Counted from the first letter of the stretch, positions 27,249 to 38,786 are shown. The stretch: 64,000 nucleotides of DNA from Naasia lichenicola (GCF_004801885.1 NZ_SSSM01000005.1:558001-622000); one strand, 5' to 3'. Numbers and translations: made by a program. The notes: generated from the sequence alone by a model not told the origin.

Positions 27249-27617
27249 ATGCTTCAGCAGGAATCCAGGCTCAAGGTCGCCGACAACACCGGCGCCAAGG
27301 AGCTGCTCACCATCCGCGTGCTCGGCGGCTCGGGACGGCGCTATGCCGGCCTCGGCGACGTCATCGTCGCCACCGTCAAGGACGCGATCCCGGGCGGCAA
27401 CGTCAAGAAGGGCGATGTGGTCAAGGCCGTCATCGTCCGCACCGTCAAGGAGACCCGTCGTCCCGACGGCTCCTACATCAAGTTCGACGAGAACGCCGCC
27501 GTCATCCTCAAGAACGACGGCGACCCGCGTGGAACGCGCATCTTCGGCCCGGTCGGCCGCGAGCTGCGTGACAAGAAGTTCATGAAGATCGTGTCACTCG
27601 CACCGGAGGTGATTTGA
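27249..27617 (+). CDS. rplN: 50S ribosomal protein L14
   Basis: 50S intersubunit-face protein; 122 residues, the standard length, starting [20 protein letters not shown] and ending [24 protein letters not shown] precedes the ATG. Confidence 0.99.
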   Translation: MLQQESRLKVADNTGAKELLTIRVLGGSGRRYAGLGDVIVATVKDAIPGGNVKKGDVVKAVIVRTVKETRRPDGSYIKFDENAAVILKNDGDPRGTRIFGPVGRELRDKKFMKIVSLAPEVI

Positions 27618-27620
27618 CCA

Positions 27621-27980
27621 ATGGCCAACATCAAGAAGGGCGACATCGTCCAGGTGATCTCGGGCGCGAGCCAGAGCCGCGGCGGTGACAAGGGCAAGCA
27701 GGGTCGCGTGATCGACGTGCTCGTCGAGCGCAACCGCGTCCTCGTCGAGGGCGTCAACTTCGTCACCAAGCACGTGAAGGTCGGACAGACCCAGCGCGGC
27801 ACCAAGACCGGCGGCGTCGAGACCCACGAGGCGCCCATCCACATCTCCAACGTCGCCCTGATCGACCCCGAGACGAAGAAGCCGACCCGCGTCGGCCACC
27901 GCGTCGAGCAGGTCACCAAGGACGGCGTGACCAAGAGCGTGCGCATCCGCTACGCGAAGAAGTCAGGCAAGGACCTGTAA
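27621..27980 (+). CDS. rplX: 50S ribosomal protein L24
   Basis: Assembly-initiator protein with a KOW motif ([20 protein letters not shown]); 119 residues. GGAGGTGA at the end of rplN serves as ribosome-binding site. The stop overlaps the rplE ATG (TAATG). Confidence 0.97.
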   Translation: MANIKKGDIVQVISGASQSRGGDKGKQGRVIDVLVERNRVLVEGVNFVTKHVKVGQTQRGTKTGGVETHEAPIHISNVALIDPETKKPTRVGHRVEQVTKDGVTKSVRIRYAKKSGKDL

Positions 27981-28579
27981 TGACACTCACCACTGCCGCG
28001 CAGGCTGGTTCGCCCGAGAAGGCCCAGCCGCGCCTGAAGCAGAAGTACCGCAGCGAGATCATCGCCCAGCTCACCAAGGACAACGGGTACACCAACGTCC
28101 ACCAGGTGCCGGGACTCGTCAAGGTCGTCGTCAACACCGGTGTCGGCGAGGCCGCCCGTGACAGCAAGATCATCGATGGCGCTGTCGCCGACCTCACCAA
28201 GATCACCGGCCAGAAGCCGCAGGTCACCAAGGCCCGCAAGTCCATCGCGCAGTTCAAGCTGCGCGAGGGCCAGCCGATCGGCGCCCACGTAACACTGCGC
28301 GGCGACCGCGCCTGGGAGTTCCTCGACCGCCTGCTGTCGCTGGCGCTGCCCCGCATCCGCGACTTCCGCGGCCTGTCGGACAAGCAGTTCGACGGCAACG
28401 GCAACTACACCTTCGGCCTCACGGAGCAGAGCGTCTTCCACGAGATCGACCAGGACCGCATCGATCGCGTCCGCGGCTTCGACATCACCGTCGTGACCAC
28501 GGCCAAGACCGACGACGAGGGTCGCGCGCTGCTCAGGGCGCTCGGCTTCCCGTTCCGCACCGCGGAGAACCAGGCCTGA
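27980..28579 (+). CDS. rplE: 50S ribosomal protein L5
   Basis: 5S rRNA-binding protein of the central protuberance; 199 residues with [11 protein letters not shown] and the [19 protein letters not shown] end. In many bacteria rpsN follows; here rpsH is next after 122 bases. Confidence 0.98.
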   Translation: MTLTTAAQAGSPEKAQPRLKQKYRSEIIAQLTKDNGYTNVHQVPGLVKVVVNTGVGEAARDSKIIDGAVADLTKITGQKPQVTKARKSIAQFKLREGQPIGAHVTLRGDRAWEFLDRLLSLALPRIRDFRGLSDKQFDGNGNYTFGLTEQSVFHEIDQDRIDRVRGFDITVVTTAKTDDEGRALLRALGFPFRTAENQA

Positions 28580-28701
28580 CCTAGGCTTGCTCTTCGGACT
28601 GCGCCGCTCCCATGAGCGCTGCACTCCACCCGATGTCTCCGCAAGGAGCACCCACCACAGGTCGGCGCCAGCCGATACCTGGTGAATGAGAGAAGACGAA
28701 C

Positions 28702-29100
28702 ATGACGATGACCGATCCGGTCGCCGACCTGCTGACCAGGTTGCGCAACGCGAACTCGGCCTTCCACGACTCGGTCTCGCTGCCGCACTCCAAGCTCAAG
28801 GGTCACATCGCTGACATCCTGAAGGCCGAGGGCTACATCGCGAGCTGGACCGTCGAGGAGGCCCGCGTGGGCAAGACCCTCACGCTCGAGCTCAAGTACG
28901 GCCCCAACCGCGAGCGCTCGATCGCCGGCATCAAGCGGGTCTCGAAGCCCGGACTGCGCGTCTACGCGAAGTCCGACGAGATCCCGAAGGTCCTCGGCGG
29001 CCTCGGCGTCGCCATCCTGTCCACCTCGTCTGGCCTCCTCACGGACCGCCAGGCCTCCCAGAAGGGCGTCGGCGGGGAAGTCCTCGCCTACGTGTGGTGA
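28702..29100 (+). CDS. rpsH: 30S ribosomal protein S8
   Basis: Central-domain 30S protein and, in E. coli, the spc operon repressor; 132 residues, start [18 protein letters not shown], end [19 protein letters not shown] precedes the ATG. The 122-base gap upstream contains no S14 gene. Confidence 0.98.
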   Translation: MTMTDPVADLLTRLRNANSAFHDSVSLPHSKLKGHIADILKAEGYIASWTVEEARVGKTLTLELKYGPNRERSIAGIKRVSKPGLRVYAKSDEIPKVLGGLGVAILSTSSGLLTDRQASQKGVGGEVLAYVW

Positions 29101-29106
29101 TCTGAC

Positions 29107-29643
29107 ATGTCTCGAATCGGAAGACTCCCCATCGACATCCCCGCCGGTGTCGACATCAGCGTCGTCGGCCGCGACGTCACCGTCAAGGGCCCCAAGGGCT
29201 CGCTGTCTCTGACCGTCGCCCAGCCCATCGAGGTCATCGTCGAAGGCGCACAGGTCCTCGTGACCCGTCCCGACGACGAGCGCCTCTCCCGCTCGCTGCA
29301 CGGCCTCACCCGCACCCTGATCGCGAACAACGTGATCGGCGTCACCGCTGGATACAGCAAGGGCCTCGAGGTCGTCGGAACCGGCTACCGTGTGGCCGCT
29401 CGCGGCAACTCGGTCGAGTTCTCGCTCGGCTTCTCGCACCCCGTGCTGGTCGAGGCGCCCGAGGGCATCTCGTTCACGGTCGAGGGCAACAACAAGCTGA
29501 CCGTGGCCGGCATCGACAAGCAGGCCGTCGGCGAGGTCGCCGCCAACATCCGCAAGATCCGCAAGCCGGAGCCCTACAAGGGCAAGGGCGTCCGCTACGC
29601 AGGCGAGAACGTCCGCCGCAAGGCCGGAAAGTCAGGTAGGTAG
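29107..29643 (+). CDS. rplF: 50S ribosomal protein L6
   Basis: GTPase-centre protein of 178 residues, two tandem L6 domains, opening [16 protein letters not shown] and with the C-terminal [15 protein letters not shown] signature. It lies 6 bases after rpsH and 2 bases before rplR. Confidence 0.98.
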   Translation: MSRIGRLPIDIPAGVDISVVGRDVTVKGPKGSLSLTVAQPIEVIVEGAQVLVTRPDDERLSRSLHGLTRTLIANNVIGVTAGYSKGLEVVGTGYRVAARGNSVEFSLGFSHPVLVEAPEGISFTVEGNNKLTVAGIDKQAVGEVAANIRKIRKPEPYKGKGVRYAGENVRRKAGKSGR

Positions 29644-29645
29644 AC

Positions 29646-30017
29646 ATGGTCACCGTCATCCGTGGCAAGAGCAAGTCGGCCGCACGCGACCGTCGCCACA
29701 CCCGTCTTCGCAAGAAGGTCGAGGGAACCGCGCTCCGTCCTCGCCTCGTCGTCACCCGTTCGGCACGTCACGTGTTCGTCCAGGTCGTCGACGACTCGGT
29801 CGGCCGCACCCTGGCCTCCGCCTCGACCCTCGAGGCCGACATGCGCGTCTTCGAGGGCGACAAGACCGCCAAGGCGCACAAGGTCGGCGAGCTCGTCGCC
29901 GAGCGCGCCAAGGCAGCAGGAATCGACGCGGTCGTCTTCGACCGCGGTGGAAACAAGTACGCGGGCCGCATCGCGGCAATCGCCGATGGAGCCCGGGAAG
30001 GTGGACTGAGCCTGTGA
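29646..30017 (+). CDS. rplR: 50S ribosomal protein L18
   Basis: 5S rRNA-binding protein; 123 residues with [20 protein letters not shown] and [30 protein letters not shown] precedes the ATG. Its end overlaps the rpsE GTG by 4 bases. Confidence 0.98.
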   Translation: MVTVIRGKSKSAARDRRHTRLRKKVEGTALRPRLVVTRSARHVFVQVVDDSVGRTLASASTLEADMRVFEGDKTAKAHKVGELVAERAKAAGIDAVVFDRGGNKYAGRIAAIADGAREGGLSL

Positions 30018-30721
30018 GCGACGTTCCAGTCACAACAGCAGCAGCAGCCGAGACGGCCGAGGCTCCGGTGGAGACCGCAGCCGGCAGCTCGCCCGACAAC
30101 CGCAACGAGCCTCGCGAGGCGCGTCGTGGAAGCCGCGAGCGCAACCCGAACCGCGACCGCGGTGGCCGCGACAGCGAGAAGAGCCAGTTCCTCGAGCGCG
30201 TCGTGACCATCAACCGCGTGTCGAAGGTGGTCAAGGGCGGTCGTCGCTTCAGCTTCACCGCACTCGTCATCGTCGGAGACGGCAACGGCCTCGTCGGCGT
30301 CGGCTACGGCAAGGCCCGTGAGGTCCCGACCGCCATCTCCAAGGGCGTCGAGGAGGCGAAGAAGAACTTCTTCCGCGTCCCCCGCATCGCCAGCACCATC
30401 CCGCACCCCGTGCAGGGTGAGGCGGCGGCCGGTGTCGTCCTGCTCCGTCCCGCGACCGCCGGTACCGGCGTCATCGCGGGCGGCCCCGTCCGCGCCGTGC
30501 TCGAGTGCGCGGGCATCCACGACGTCCTCTCGAAGTCGCTCGGCTCCAGCAACACGATCAACATCGTGCACGCCACCGTCGCGGCCCTCAAGAACCTCGA
30601 GGAGCCGCGCGCCGTCGCAGCCCGTCGTGGTCTCGAGCTCGAGGACGTCATGCCCTCTTACATGCTGAAGGCCGAGCGCGACGCTGCCGCGCACGCCGCA
30701 GAAGCGAAGGTAGGTGCCTGA
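30014..30721 (+). CDS. rpsE: 30S ribosomal protein S5 with N-terminal extension
   Basis: Fidelity protein of the 30S subunit. The S5 core starts near residue 55 ([19 protein letters not shown]) and includes [14 protein letters not shown]. The first ~55 residues are an Ala/Glu/Thr then Arg/Asn/Asp-rich extension, so the total of 235 is longer than the usual 165-200. GTG 30014 overlaps the rplR stop, supporting this long start. The stop overlaps rpmD. Confidence 0.96.
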   Translation: MSDVPVTTAAAAETAEAPVETAAGSSPDNRNEPREARRGSRERNPNRDRGGRDSEKSQFLERVVTINRVSKVVKGGRRFSFTALVIVGDGNGLVGVGYGKAREVPTAISKGVEEAKKNFFRVPRIASTIPHPVQGEAAAGVVLLRPATAGTGVIAGGPVRAVLECAGIHDVLSKSLGSSNTINIVHATVAALKNLEEPRAVAARRGLELEDVMPSYMLKAERDAAAHAAEAKVGA

Positions 30722-30906
30722 TGGCCGCCCAGCTGAAGGTGACCCAGATCAAGTCCAAGGTGAGTGAGAAGCAGGACCAGCGCGACACGCTGCGTTCGCT
30801 CGGTCTCAAGCGCATCGGCGACACCGTGGTCCGCGAGGACAACGCGCAGAACCGCGGCTACGTCCGCCACGTCGCTCACCTCGTGAAGGTTGAGGAGATC
30901 AACTGA
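30721..30906 (+). CDS. rpmD: 50S ribosomal protein L30
   Basis: Small 50S protein of 61 residues ([34 protein letters not shown]). The ATG overlaps the rpsE stop and the TGA overlaps the rplO ATG, so it is tightly coupled. L30 is absent from some bacteria but present here. Confidence 0.97.
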   Translation: MAAQLKVTQIKSKVSEKQDQRDTLRSLGLKRIGDTVVREDNAQNRGYVRHVAHLVKVEEIN

Positions 30907-31505
30907 TGGCCGAAGACAAGGCCCCGGGCACGACCCCGGAGAAGAAGGCGACCGCCCCCAAGGCGTCCGCAGCCAAGGCGACCGCCACGGCACCTGCGGC
31001 CACCGCCGCAGCCGGCACCTCGACGCGGACCGCCAAGGCGCCCGCCGCCGAGGCCGAGACCACCCGTGGTCGCGTGCTCAAGGTGCACCACCTGCGTCCC
31101 GCGGAGGGGTCCAAGAAGGACCGCATGCGCGTCGGCCGTGGTGAGGGCTCCAAGGGCAAGACCGCCGGCCGTGGAACCAAGGGAACCAAGGCCCGCTACC
31201 AGGTCAAGGTCGGCTTCGAGGGTGGGCAGATGCCTCTGCACATGCGCACCCCGAAGCTCCGCGGCTTCAAGAACCCGTTCCGCGTGGAGTACCAGGTCGT
31301 CAACCTCGACAGGCTGGCCGAGCTCTACCCGACCGGCGGAGATGTCACCATCGCCGACCTGGTCGCCAAGGGCGCCGTTCGCAAGAACGAGAAGGTCAAG
31401 GTCCTGGGCACCGGCGAGATCGCGGTTAAGCTGAGCGTGGCCGTCGACAAGGTCTCCGGTTCCGCAGAGCAGAAGATCATCGCGGCAGGCGGCTCGATCG
31501 CCTGA
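30906..31505 (+). CDS. rplO: 50S ribosomal protein L15 with N-terminal extension
   Basis: Late-assembly 50S protein. The L15 domain begins near residue 57 ([23 protein letters not shown]). Before it stands an Ala/Thr/Lys/Pro-rich segment of about 50 residues; total 199 compared with ~145 for most L15. ATG 30906 overlaps the rpmD stop, so the extension is probably translated. A hairpin follows before secY. Confidence 0.95.
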   Translation: MAEDKAPGTTPEKKATAPKASAAKATATAPAATAAAGTSTRTAKAPAAEAETTRGRVLKVHHLRPAEGSKKDRMRVGRGEGSKGKTAGRGTKGTKARYQVKVGFEGGQMPLHMRTPKLRGFKNPFRVEYQVVNLDRLAELYPTGGDVTIADLVAKGAVRKNEKVKVLGTGEIAVKLSVAVDKVSGSAEQKIIAAGGSIA

Positions 31506-31526
31506 GCTGCGCGAGTCTGAGACGCT

Positions 31527-31575
31527 GCCGCCGCGTCGAACGGGGAGGGAAACCTTCCGGTTCGGACGCGGCGGC
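31527..31575 (+). terminator. Hairpin between rplO and secY
   Basis: GCCGCCGCGTC (31527-31537) pairs perfectly with GACGCGGCGGC (31565-31575); inside, GAAC pairs with GTTC past a one-base bulge, and GGAGG with CCTTCC partly. No T-run follows. It is likely a partial terminator or attenuator lowering secY relative to the ribosomal genes. Confidence 0.55.
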
Positions 31576-31675
31576 GGCGCATCGGGCCTCGGAGCCATGT
31601 AGGCTCCGATCTTTGTGACGGCGTGGCGGTTTCACACCCACCACGCCCGGCTCATCCTAGGAAAGGCATCACTGC

Positions 31676-32994
<1,319 letters not shown>

Positions 32995-32998
<4 letters not shown>

Positions 32999-33594
32999 CG
33001 GCGGCGAACGGCCCGGGCTACCGACTGCTGATCGTCGGTCCGCCCGGCGCCGGCAAGGGCACCCAGGCGGTGCGGATCTCGAAGAAGTTCGGCATCCCGG
33101 CGATCTCGACCGGCGACATCTTCCGCGAGAACGTCCGCGGCGAGACGGAGCTCGGTGTGCTGGCCAAGTCCTACATGGACCGCGGCGAGTACGTTCCCGA
33201 CTCCGTGACGAACGACCTGGTCGCCGACCGGCTGAACTGGGCGGACGCTGACGGCGGGTTCCTGCTCGACGGCTTCCCGCGCACGACCGAACAGGTCAAG
33301 ACCCTCGACGGCATCCTCGCCACCCACTCGCACGCTCTCGACGCAGTGATCGAACTGCACGCCGAGACCGAGGAGGTCGTCGAGCGCCTGCTCAAGCGGG
33401 CCGTGGAGCAGGGTCGCACCGACGACACCGAGGCCGTCATCCGCCGTCGCCTCGAGGTCTACCTCGAGCAGACCTCTCCGCTCATCGAGACCTACCGGGA
33501 GCGTGGGCTGCTGCTCAGCATCAACGGTCTCGGCGACGTCGACGACGTGACCGCGCGCATCTTCGAAGCGCTGGAGAGCCGCACCGCAGCCTGA
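32995..33594 (+). CDS. adk: Adenylate kinase (short-lid form)
   Basis: Interconverts ATP, AMP and ADP. P-loop GPPGAGKGT is at 15-23, the AMP site includes STGDIFRENV and DGFPRTTEQ, and the lid is the short RTDDTEAVIRRR form without a zinc-binding insert. 199 residues. ATG 32995 overlaps the secY stop. In related operons map and infA often follow; here a reductase and the mannitol locus intervene. Confidence 0.97.
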
Positions 33595-33629
33595 CCGGCG
33601 TCTGGTCCGCCAGCAGAAGAGGAGCCGTC

Positions 33630-34289
33630 TTGTCTCTCGTCCGTGTGCACAACTTCACGATCTCGCTGGACGGCTTCGGCACCGGCGAAGGCCAGGCGCT
33701 CGAGGCTCCGTTCGGTCATGCCGGCTCCCGGCTGCTGAACTGGGCGTTCGGCACGCGCACCTTCCAGGCGATGGGGCTGCACGGCGACGCTCCGGGCTCC
33801 TTCGGAGTCGACGAGTCCTTCGCCAGTCAGTGGTCGACGGGGATCGGCGTGGAGATCATGGGCCGCAACAAGTTCGGCCCGCAGCGCGGCCCGTGGGACG
33901 ACGAGGAGTGGACGGGCTGGTGGGGGAGCGACCCCGTCTTCCACACACCTGTCGTCGTCCTCACCCATCACCCACGGCCGACCCTCGAGATGGACGGGGG
34001 TACGACCTTCCACTTCCTGGACGCCGACCCGGCCACCGCCCTCGCGCACGCTCGCGAGCTGGCCGGGGACCTCGACGTCCGGATCGGCGGCGGTGTCGAG
34101 ACGGTCCGCCAGTTCCTCGCGGCCGATCTCATCGACCACCTGCATGTGGTCGTGGCTCCGATCGTGCTGGGTCGCGGCGAGCGGCTCTGGGACGGTCTCG
34201 AGGGACTGGAGGAGCGCTTCGACATCGAGGCCACGCCGTCGCCGAGCGGAGTGGTGCACCTGGTGCTCACCCGTCGGGACCGCTCCTAG
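33630..34289 (+). CDS. RibD C-terminal/dihydrofolate reductase-fold protein
   Basis: A 219-residue single-domain protein of the RibD_C/DHFR-like family: RVHNFTISLDGFGTGEG at the start, GRNKFGPQRG, then GGGVETVRQFLAADLIDHLHVVVAPIVLGRGERL. Members are NADPH-dependent reductases of varied substrates; the true substrate is unknown and it is not expected to be the cell's main DHFR. TTG 33630 has GGAG 5 bases upstream (33621-33624). It is convergent with the mtlR gene. Confidence 0.85.
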   Translation: MSLVRVHNFTISLDGFGTGEGQALEAPFGHAGSRLLNWAFGTRTFQAMGLHGDAPGSFGVDESFASQWSTGIGVEIMGRNKFGPQRGPWDDEEWTGWWGSDPVFHTPVVVLTHHPRPTLEMDGGTTFHFLDADPATALAHARELAGDLDVRIGGGVETVRQFLAADLIDHLHVVVAPIVLGRGERLWDGLEGLEERFDIEATPSPSGVVHLVLTRRDRS

Positions 34290-34317
34290 CCCTCGGCCTG
34301 CTCGCGACGAGACCCGC

Positions 34318-34366
34318 CGAGTTGCCAGTTCTGCTGCCTGTGCAGCGTCTCTGGCGGCAGAACCGG
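34318..34366. repeat. Extragenic palindrome, family C copy 1
   Basis: GAGTTGCCAGTTCTGCTGCC opens the element; CCAGTTCTGCTGCC (34325-34338) pairs with GGCGGCAGAACCGG (34353-34366) with two mismatched or wobble positions. It lies between convergent genes and could end both transcripts. A relative is at 49957-49998. Confidence 0.7.
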
Positions 34367-34378
34367 GCACCTCGGGCG

Positions 34379-36310
34379 TCAGGAATCGATGAGGTGGACG
34401 ACGCCCTCGATGAAGCTGGTGAAGTCGGTGGTGCTCCGCAGCAGACGCAGCACATCGGCGTTGTCCGAAAACACGTCGACGAACTGCTCGAAGACCGTCT
34501 GGAAGGCCGCCCGCCCCTCCGCGCTGAAGGCGATCAGGGCGATCACGTTGACGCGGCCCTCGCCCCACGGCATGGGCGTCTCGTTCAGGGCGACGGCGAT
34601 CGCAGTCCGCCGGGCGCTCATCGTGAGCGAGTGCGGAACCGCCAGGGTCTCGGTGAAGGCGGTCGACGACAAGCGCTCGCGCTCGAGAACGCCGTCGAGA
34701 TACGGCTCGTCGATGATGCCGAGCGCGATCATCGGCTCGCCGAGTGCGCGGATCATCGACTTCTCGTCGGCCGCCCCCACGTTGCGCAGGAACAGGCGCT
34801 CGTCGAAGTAGAGCAGCAGCTCGTCCTTGATCCGCCCTCGGCGACGCTGCCGGCGGATGCGCGCGACCGCGGTCCGGACCGACTCGATGTCACCCGGGGT
34901 GAGGAAGGGCTGGACCAGCACCACGTTCTCGGGGCGGGCCGCCCACGGCAGCGTGCTGACCACGAGATCGCCGGTGAGCTCCGACGCCGGCGCATCCGTG
35001 CGGGTGACGACGTGGTCCACGCGCAGCTCCACGCCGAGCGCCGCCTCCAGTCGGGCCCGCAGCAGATCGGCCATGTCGTGATAGTTCGGGCAGACGATCG
35101 TGCAGGTGACCGCGTCGACCGGCGCCGCATGCCGCTCGAGATGCGAGCCGATGTGCAGCGCGATGAAGGCGATCTCATCCTCGCTGATGACGATCTCGAA
35201 TTCCCGCTGCAGCTCGCTGGCCACGAAGACGGCCAGCTCGTAGGTGAGCGGATACGACGTCTTGATCGAGCGGGCGAGCGGATTGCGCGTGGAAATTCCG
35301 GCCCGCGACCGGGTCACCAGATTGCGCACGTGCATGGTGAGGCGCATCAGCAGGGTCTCGTCGTCGAGGTCGACCAGGTACTCGGCCTGAGCACGGTGGA
35401 GCACCTCGCGGACGATCGCCAGGTCCCTTGTCTCGACGGGGGAGAAGTCCACCGCCGGTGTCGACGCCGCACCTGTCGTGGCATCGGGGATCGCGCGCGT
35501 GCCCACACGGGTCGTGAGCAGGGCGGCGAGAGTCTCGAGCTCGCCCACCGGAAGCAGGGTGCCGAACTGCCGCTCGACGATGGGGGAGAGGGCGACCACG
35601 AGCTCGCTGGGATGGCTCTCGGGGCCGCTCTCCATCGTCCGGTTCATCCCGTGCTGCGACCGGTCGACCGCGATGGCCGTATGCAGCAGCACGCCGTCGA
35701 GGGCGAACTCGTTCACCGCGTAGCCGAGCGATTCCAACAGCGCGATGACGTCGGTCTTGAACGCGGACAGGTCGCCGACCCCGAACGCCTCCTGCAGGCG
35801 GGCGACGTCGAAGAGGCCGTCTGCCGTCTCGTCGCGGAAGATGCTGCTGATGAGGCGGCGCTGGGACTCCTCGGTGCCGTCGAGGCTGACGACGGTGCCG
35901 GACCGTACGAGCTCCAGACCGGCGTCTCGCGCCATGCTGCGCACCCGTCTCAGGTCGCCCTCGAGCGTCGACTCGCTGACGAAGAGCGCCGCGGCGAGCT
36001 CGTGGACGTCCACGCCGGTCGTCGTCTGGGTGAGCGTGGTCACGAGGTAGGCCACCCGCTCGCGCGGCTTGTCGGGAGAGGCGTCGTCACGCGCGCCGGC
36101 GGCGTATTGCGCGTAGGCGTCCCGGTTCAGTCGGTATCCGACGGTGGACGAGCTGATGACGTCGAGGGGGCGCGCGGCCGACTTGATCGCCGTGACGTAG
36201 CTGCGCACCGATCGGGTGCTGACGCCGAGGCGGTCGGCGAGCTCGGACGCCGCGACCCAGCGGTCGGCGCCCGCGAGGTACTCGAGCAGCATCGGCGTCT
36301 TGTCGGCCAT
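34379..36310 (-). CDS. mtlR: PRD-containing transcriptional regulator of the mannitol PTS (MtlR-like)
   Basis: A 643-residue activator of the BglG/MtlR class. An N-terminal helix-turn-helix (about 5-60, ELADRLGVSTRSVRSYVTAI) is followed by a second HTH-like region (ELAAALFVSESTLEGDLRRV), two PRDs (with phosphorylatable histidines such as in FIALHIGSHLERH), an EIIB-like domain (TIVCPNYHDMADLL, with Cys) and a C-terminal EIIA domain (RLSSTAFTETLAVPHSLT). Phosphorylation by PTS proteins would tie activity to mannitol uptake. ATG 36310 with GGGGTGAA upstream was chosen; ATG 36328 is possible. It is divergent from the PTS genes. Confidence 0.88.
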   Translation of the reverse strand: MADKTPMLLEYLAGADRWVAASELADRLGVSTRSVRSYVTAIKSAARPLDVISSSTVGYRLNRDAYAQYAAGARDDASPDKPRERVAYLVTTLTQTTTGVDVHELAAALFVSESTLEGDLRRVRSMARDAGLELVRSGTVVSLDGTEESQRRLISSIFRDETADGLFDVARLQEAFGVGDLSAFKTDVIALLESLGYAVNEFALDGVLLHTAIAVDRSQHGMNRTMESGPESHPSELVVALSPIVERQFGTLLPVGELETLAALLTTRVGTRAIPDATTGAASTPAVDFSPVETRDLAIVREVLHRAQAEYLVDLDDETLLMRLTMHVRNLVTRSRAGISTRNPLARSIKTSYPLTYELAVFVASELQREFEIVISEDEIAFIALHIGSHLERHAAPVDAVTCTIVCPNYHDMADLLRARLEAALGVELRVDHVVTRTDAPASELTGDLVVSTLPWAARPENVVLVQPFLTPGDIESVRTAVARIRRQRRRGRIKDELLLYFDERLFLRNVGAADEKSMIRALGEPMIALGIIDEPYLDGVLERERLSSTAFTETLAVPHSLTMSARRTAIAVALNETPMPWGEGRVNVIALIAFSAEGRAAFQTVFEQFVDVFSDNADVLRLLRSTTDFTSFIEGVVHLIDS

Positions 36311-36463
36311 TTCACCCCATGGTGTCATGCGCCACCGGCCGATGCGCATGCGATCAGCTCGACTTCCGCACCCCCGGAAGCAGATCTGTTGGCGCCCCCG
36401 TGGCGCGGACCGGCAGGCTGACCTTTGAAACTGCTGGAAATTCAGGGCGCAAGGAGGCGATCC

Positions 36464-36811
36464 ATGGCAACAGTGCTGCTCGTCTGCGTTGCCGGAGTCT
36501 CCGGGACCTTCCTCGCGAAGCGCATGCGCCGACTCGATCCCAGCCTCGACACCGTCGTGGCGGACTACGCGGGACTCGCAGACGTCATCCACGGAGCGGA
36601 CGTGGTGCTGATCGCCCCGCAGCTCGCCGACGTCGATCGATCGATCGGCGATCTCGCCCCGGGCGTCCCCTCCGCGATCCTGCCCGCCAGCGCGTTCTCC
36701 GCCGGCGGCGCCGAGATCGCCCTGCGCACGGTGCACGAGCTCCTCGGAGCGACCGCCGACCCACTCGCCCCAGCCCGTCCGACCCCCGCCTATCCGGGTG
36801 CATCGGCATGA
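36464..36811 (+). CDS. Orphan PTS EIIB component (lactose/cellobiose type)
   Basis: A 115-residue protein. VLLVCVAGVSGTFLAKRMR with Cys8 matches the phosphocysteine loop of lactose/chitobiose-type EIIB, followed by GADVVLIAPQLADV as in that family. The last ~20 residues are Pro/Ala-rich. No cognate EIIC or EIIA of the lactose type is nearby. ATG 36464 with AAGGAGG 6 bases upstream is preferred over the TTG at 36425. As first gene of the divergent transcript, it may serve as a phosphate relay or sensor partner of the regulator. Confidence 0.75.
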   Translation: MATVLLVCVAGVSGTFLAKRMRRLDPSLDTVVADYAGLADVIHGADVVLIAPQLADVDRSIGDLAPGVPSAILPASAFSAGGAEIALRTVHELLGATADPLAPARPTPAYPGASA

Positions 36812-36861
36812 TGCAGACTGGCGAAGCGCCTGCTCAGGCGTCCCCAACAGAAGGAGCCCAC

Positions 36862-37125
36862 GTGCCCACTCGCACCGTCGTCGTCGCATCCAGCCATGGC
36901 CTGCACGCCCGTCCCGCAGCGCTGTTCTCGCAGGCGGCGGCCAAGGCCGGCGTCCCCGTCCAGCTCACCAAGGGCGGCAAGACGGTGAACGCCGCCAGCA
37001 TCCTCGGCGTCATCTCCCTCGGCATCGACCACAACGACGAGGTCGTCATCAGCGTCGACGGCGACGGCGCCGACGAGCTCCTCGACCAGCTGACCGAGCT
37101 GCTCACCACCGACCACGACGCATGA
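36862..37125 (+). CDS. ptsH: PTS phosphocarrier protein HPr
   Basis: Carries phosphate from EI to sugar-specific EIIA. 87 residues with active His15 in SHGLHARPAALF and Ser46 in NAASILGVISLG, the position of regulatory HPr kinase sites in Firmicutes. GTG 36862 has AAGGAG just upstream. The stop overlaps the ptsI ATG (ATGA). Confidence 0.95.
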   Translation: MPTRTVVVASSHGLHARPAALFSQAAAKAGVPVQLTKGGKTVNAASILGVISLGIDHNDEVVISVDGDGADELLDQLTELLTTDHDA

Positions 37126-38783
37126 GCGTTCTGACAGGAGTCGGGATCGGCCGCGGCGTCGCCGTCGGCCCGATCCTGCGCATGCCCGAGCCGCTGCCCG
37201 AACCCGACACGATCGCGAGCACCATCGGACCCGACTCCGAGCGCGAGCGCGTCACCAACGCCCTGGCGGCCACCGCGGAGGACATCCGCTCGCGCGGCGA
37301 GCGTGCGGGCGGCAAGGCGCAGGAGGTCCTCGACGCACAGGCGATGATGGCCGACGACCCCACCCTCCGGTCGGACATCGACGTCCGCATCGACAACGGC
37401 GCGACAGCCGAGCGCGCAGTGTTCGAGGCCTTCAACGGCTTCAAGGAGATGCTGCTCGCGATCGGCGGGTACATGGCCGAGCGCGCCACCGACCTCGATG
37501 ACGTCTCGCAGCGGATCATCGCCCGACTGTCCGGAGTCCCCGCTCCCGGGGTGCCGACCAGCGATGTGCCGTTCGTGCTCGTCGCCCGCGACCTCGCCCC
37601 CGCCGACACGGCCCTGCTCGACCTCGATCGCGTGCTCGCCCTGATCACCAGCGACGGCGGGCCCACCTCCCACACGGCCATCCTCGCTCGCGAGAAGTCG
37701 ATCACCGCGGTCGTGGGCGTCGTGGGTGCCCTCTCTCTCGACGACGGGACGAATGTCATCGTCGACGCGTCCACCGGCATCATCACCGTCGGCCCCAGCG
37801 TCGACCAGACCGAGAAGGCGAAGGCGACGATCCTCGAGCGCGCGCAGCGTGCGGCCGTCCCGATCGGTCCCGGCGCCCTGGCGGACGGCACCCACATCCC
37901 GCTGCTCGCCAACCTCGGATCGGTCGACGGCGTGGATGCGGCACTCGCGGCAGGAGCCGAGGGCGTCGGGCTGTTCCGCACGGAGTTCCTCTTCCTCGAC
38001 GCGAAGAGCGCTCCGACCGTGGCGCAGCAGTACACCCACTACTCCAAGCTGCTGCGGGGATTCTCGGGCAAGAAGGTGGTCGTGCGCGCCCTGGACGCGG
38101 GAGCGGACAAGCCGCTGAGCTTCCTCAACGACGCGCACGAGGAGAACCCCGCCCTCGGCCTGCGCGGCCTGCGCGCGCTGCGCGCGTCGGAGCACATCCT
38201 GCGCGACCAGCTCACGGCACTCTCGCGCGCGGCGCAGGAGAGCGACGCCGACCTCTGGGTGATGGCGCCCATGGTCTCGACGGTCGAGGAGACGAAGTAC
38301 TTCGTCGACATCGCGCACGAGCTCGGCCTCGCCACCGCCGGCGTCATGGTCGAGGTCCCCTCGTCCGCGCTGCTCGCCGACCGCATCCTCGCGATCGCGG
38401 GCTTCGCCAGCATCGGCACCAACGACCTCACCCAGTACACGCTCGCGGCCGACCGGATGCTCGGCACGGTCTCGAGCTTCCAGGATCCGTGGCACCCCGC
38501 CGTGCTGCGCCTGGTGGGCGAGGTCGGCTCGGCAGGAGCGGCACTCGGGAAGCCCGTCGGCATCTGCGGCGAGGCGGCGGCCGATCCGCTGCTCGCCGTC
38601 GTCCTCGTGGGACTGGGCGCCACCTCGCTCTCGATGTCCCCGGCCGCGATCGGAGACGTGCGCAGCGAGCTCGCGCGCTTCACCCGCGACCAGGCCGTCG
38701 CGTTCGCGCAGGCGGCGCTCGCCGCCGACAGCCCGCAGTCCGCACGTGAGGCCGTGCGGGCGCTGGCCGAGCCGGGCAGCTAG
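37122..38783 (+). CDS. ptsI: PTS enzyme I
   Basis: Phosphoenolpyruvate-protein phosphotransferase, 553 residues. The phosphohistidine is His184 in GGPTSHTAILA; the PEP-binding barrel has GVGLFRTEFLFL, EENPALGLRGLRA and FASIGTNDLTQYTLAADR. It powers the mannitol system encoded downstream and probably all PTS sugars. It is coupled to ptsH by a 4-base overlap. 113 bases containing direct repeats separate it from mtlA. Confidence 0.97.
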   Translation: MSVLTGVGIGRGVAVGPILRMPEPLPEPDTIASTIGPDSERERVTNALAATAEDIRSRGERAGGKAQEVLDAQAMMADDPTLRSDIDVRIDNGATAERAVFEAFNGFKEMLLAIGGYMAERATDLDDVSQRIIARLSGVPAPGVPTSDVPFVLVARDLAPADTALLDLDRVLALITSDGGPTSHTAILAREKSITAVVGVVGALSLDDGTNVIVDASTGIITVGPSVDQTEKAKATILERAQRAAVPIGPGALADGTHIPLLANLGSVDGVDAALAAGAEGVGLFRTEFLFLDAKSAPTVAQQYTHYSKLLRGFSGKKVVVRALDAGADKPLSFLNDAHEENPALGLRGLRALRASEHILRDQLTALSRAAQESDADLWVMAPMVSTVEETKYFVDIAHELGLATAGVMVEVPSSALLADRILAIAGFASIGTNDLTQYTLAADRMLGTVSSFQDPWHPAVLRLVGEVGSAGAALGKPVGICGEAAADPLLAVVLVGLGATSLSMSPAAIGDVRSELARFTRDQAVAFAQAALAADSPQSAREAVRALAEPGS

Positions 38784-38786
38784 ACC

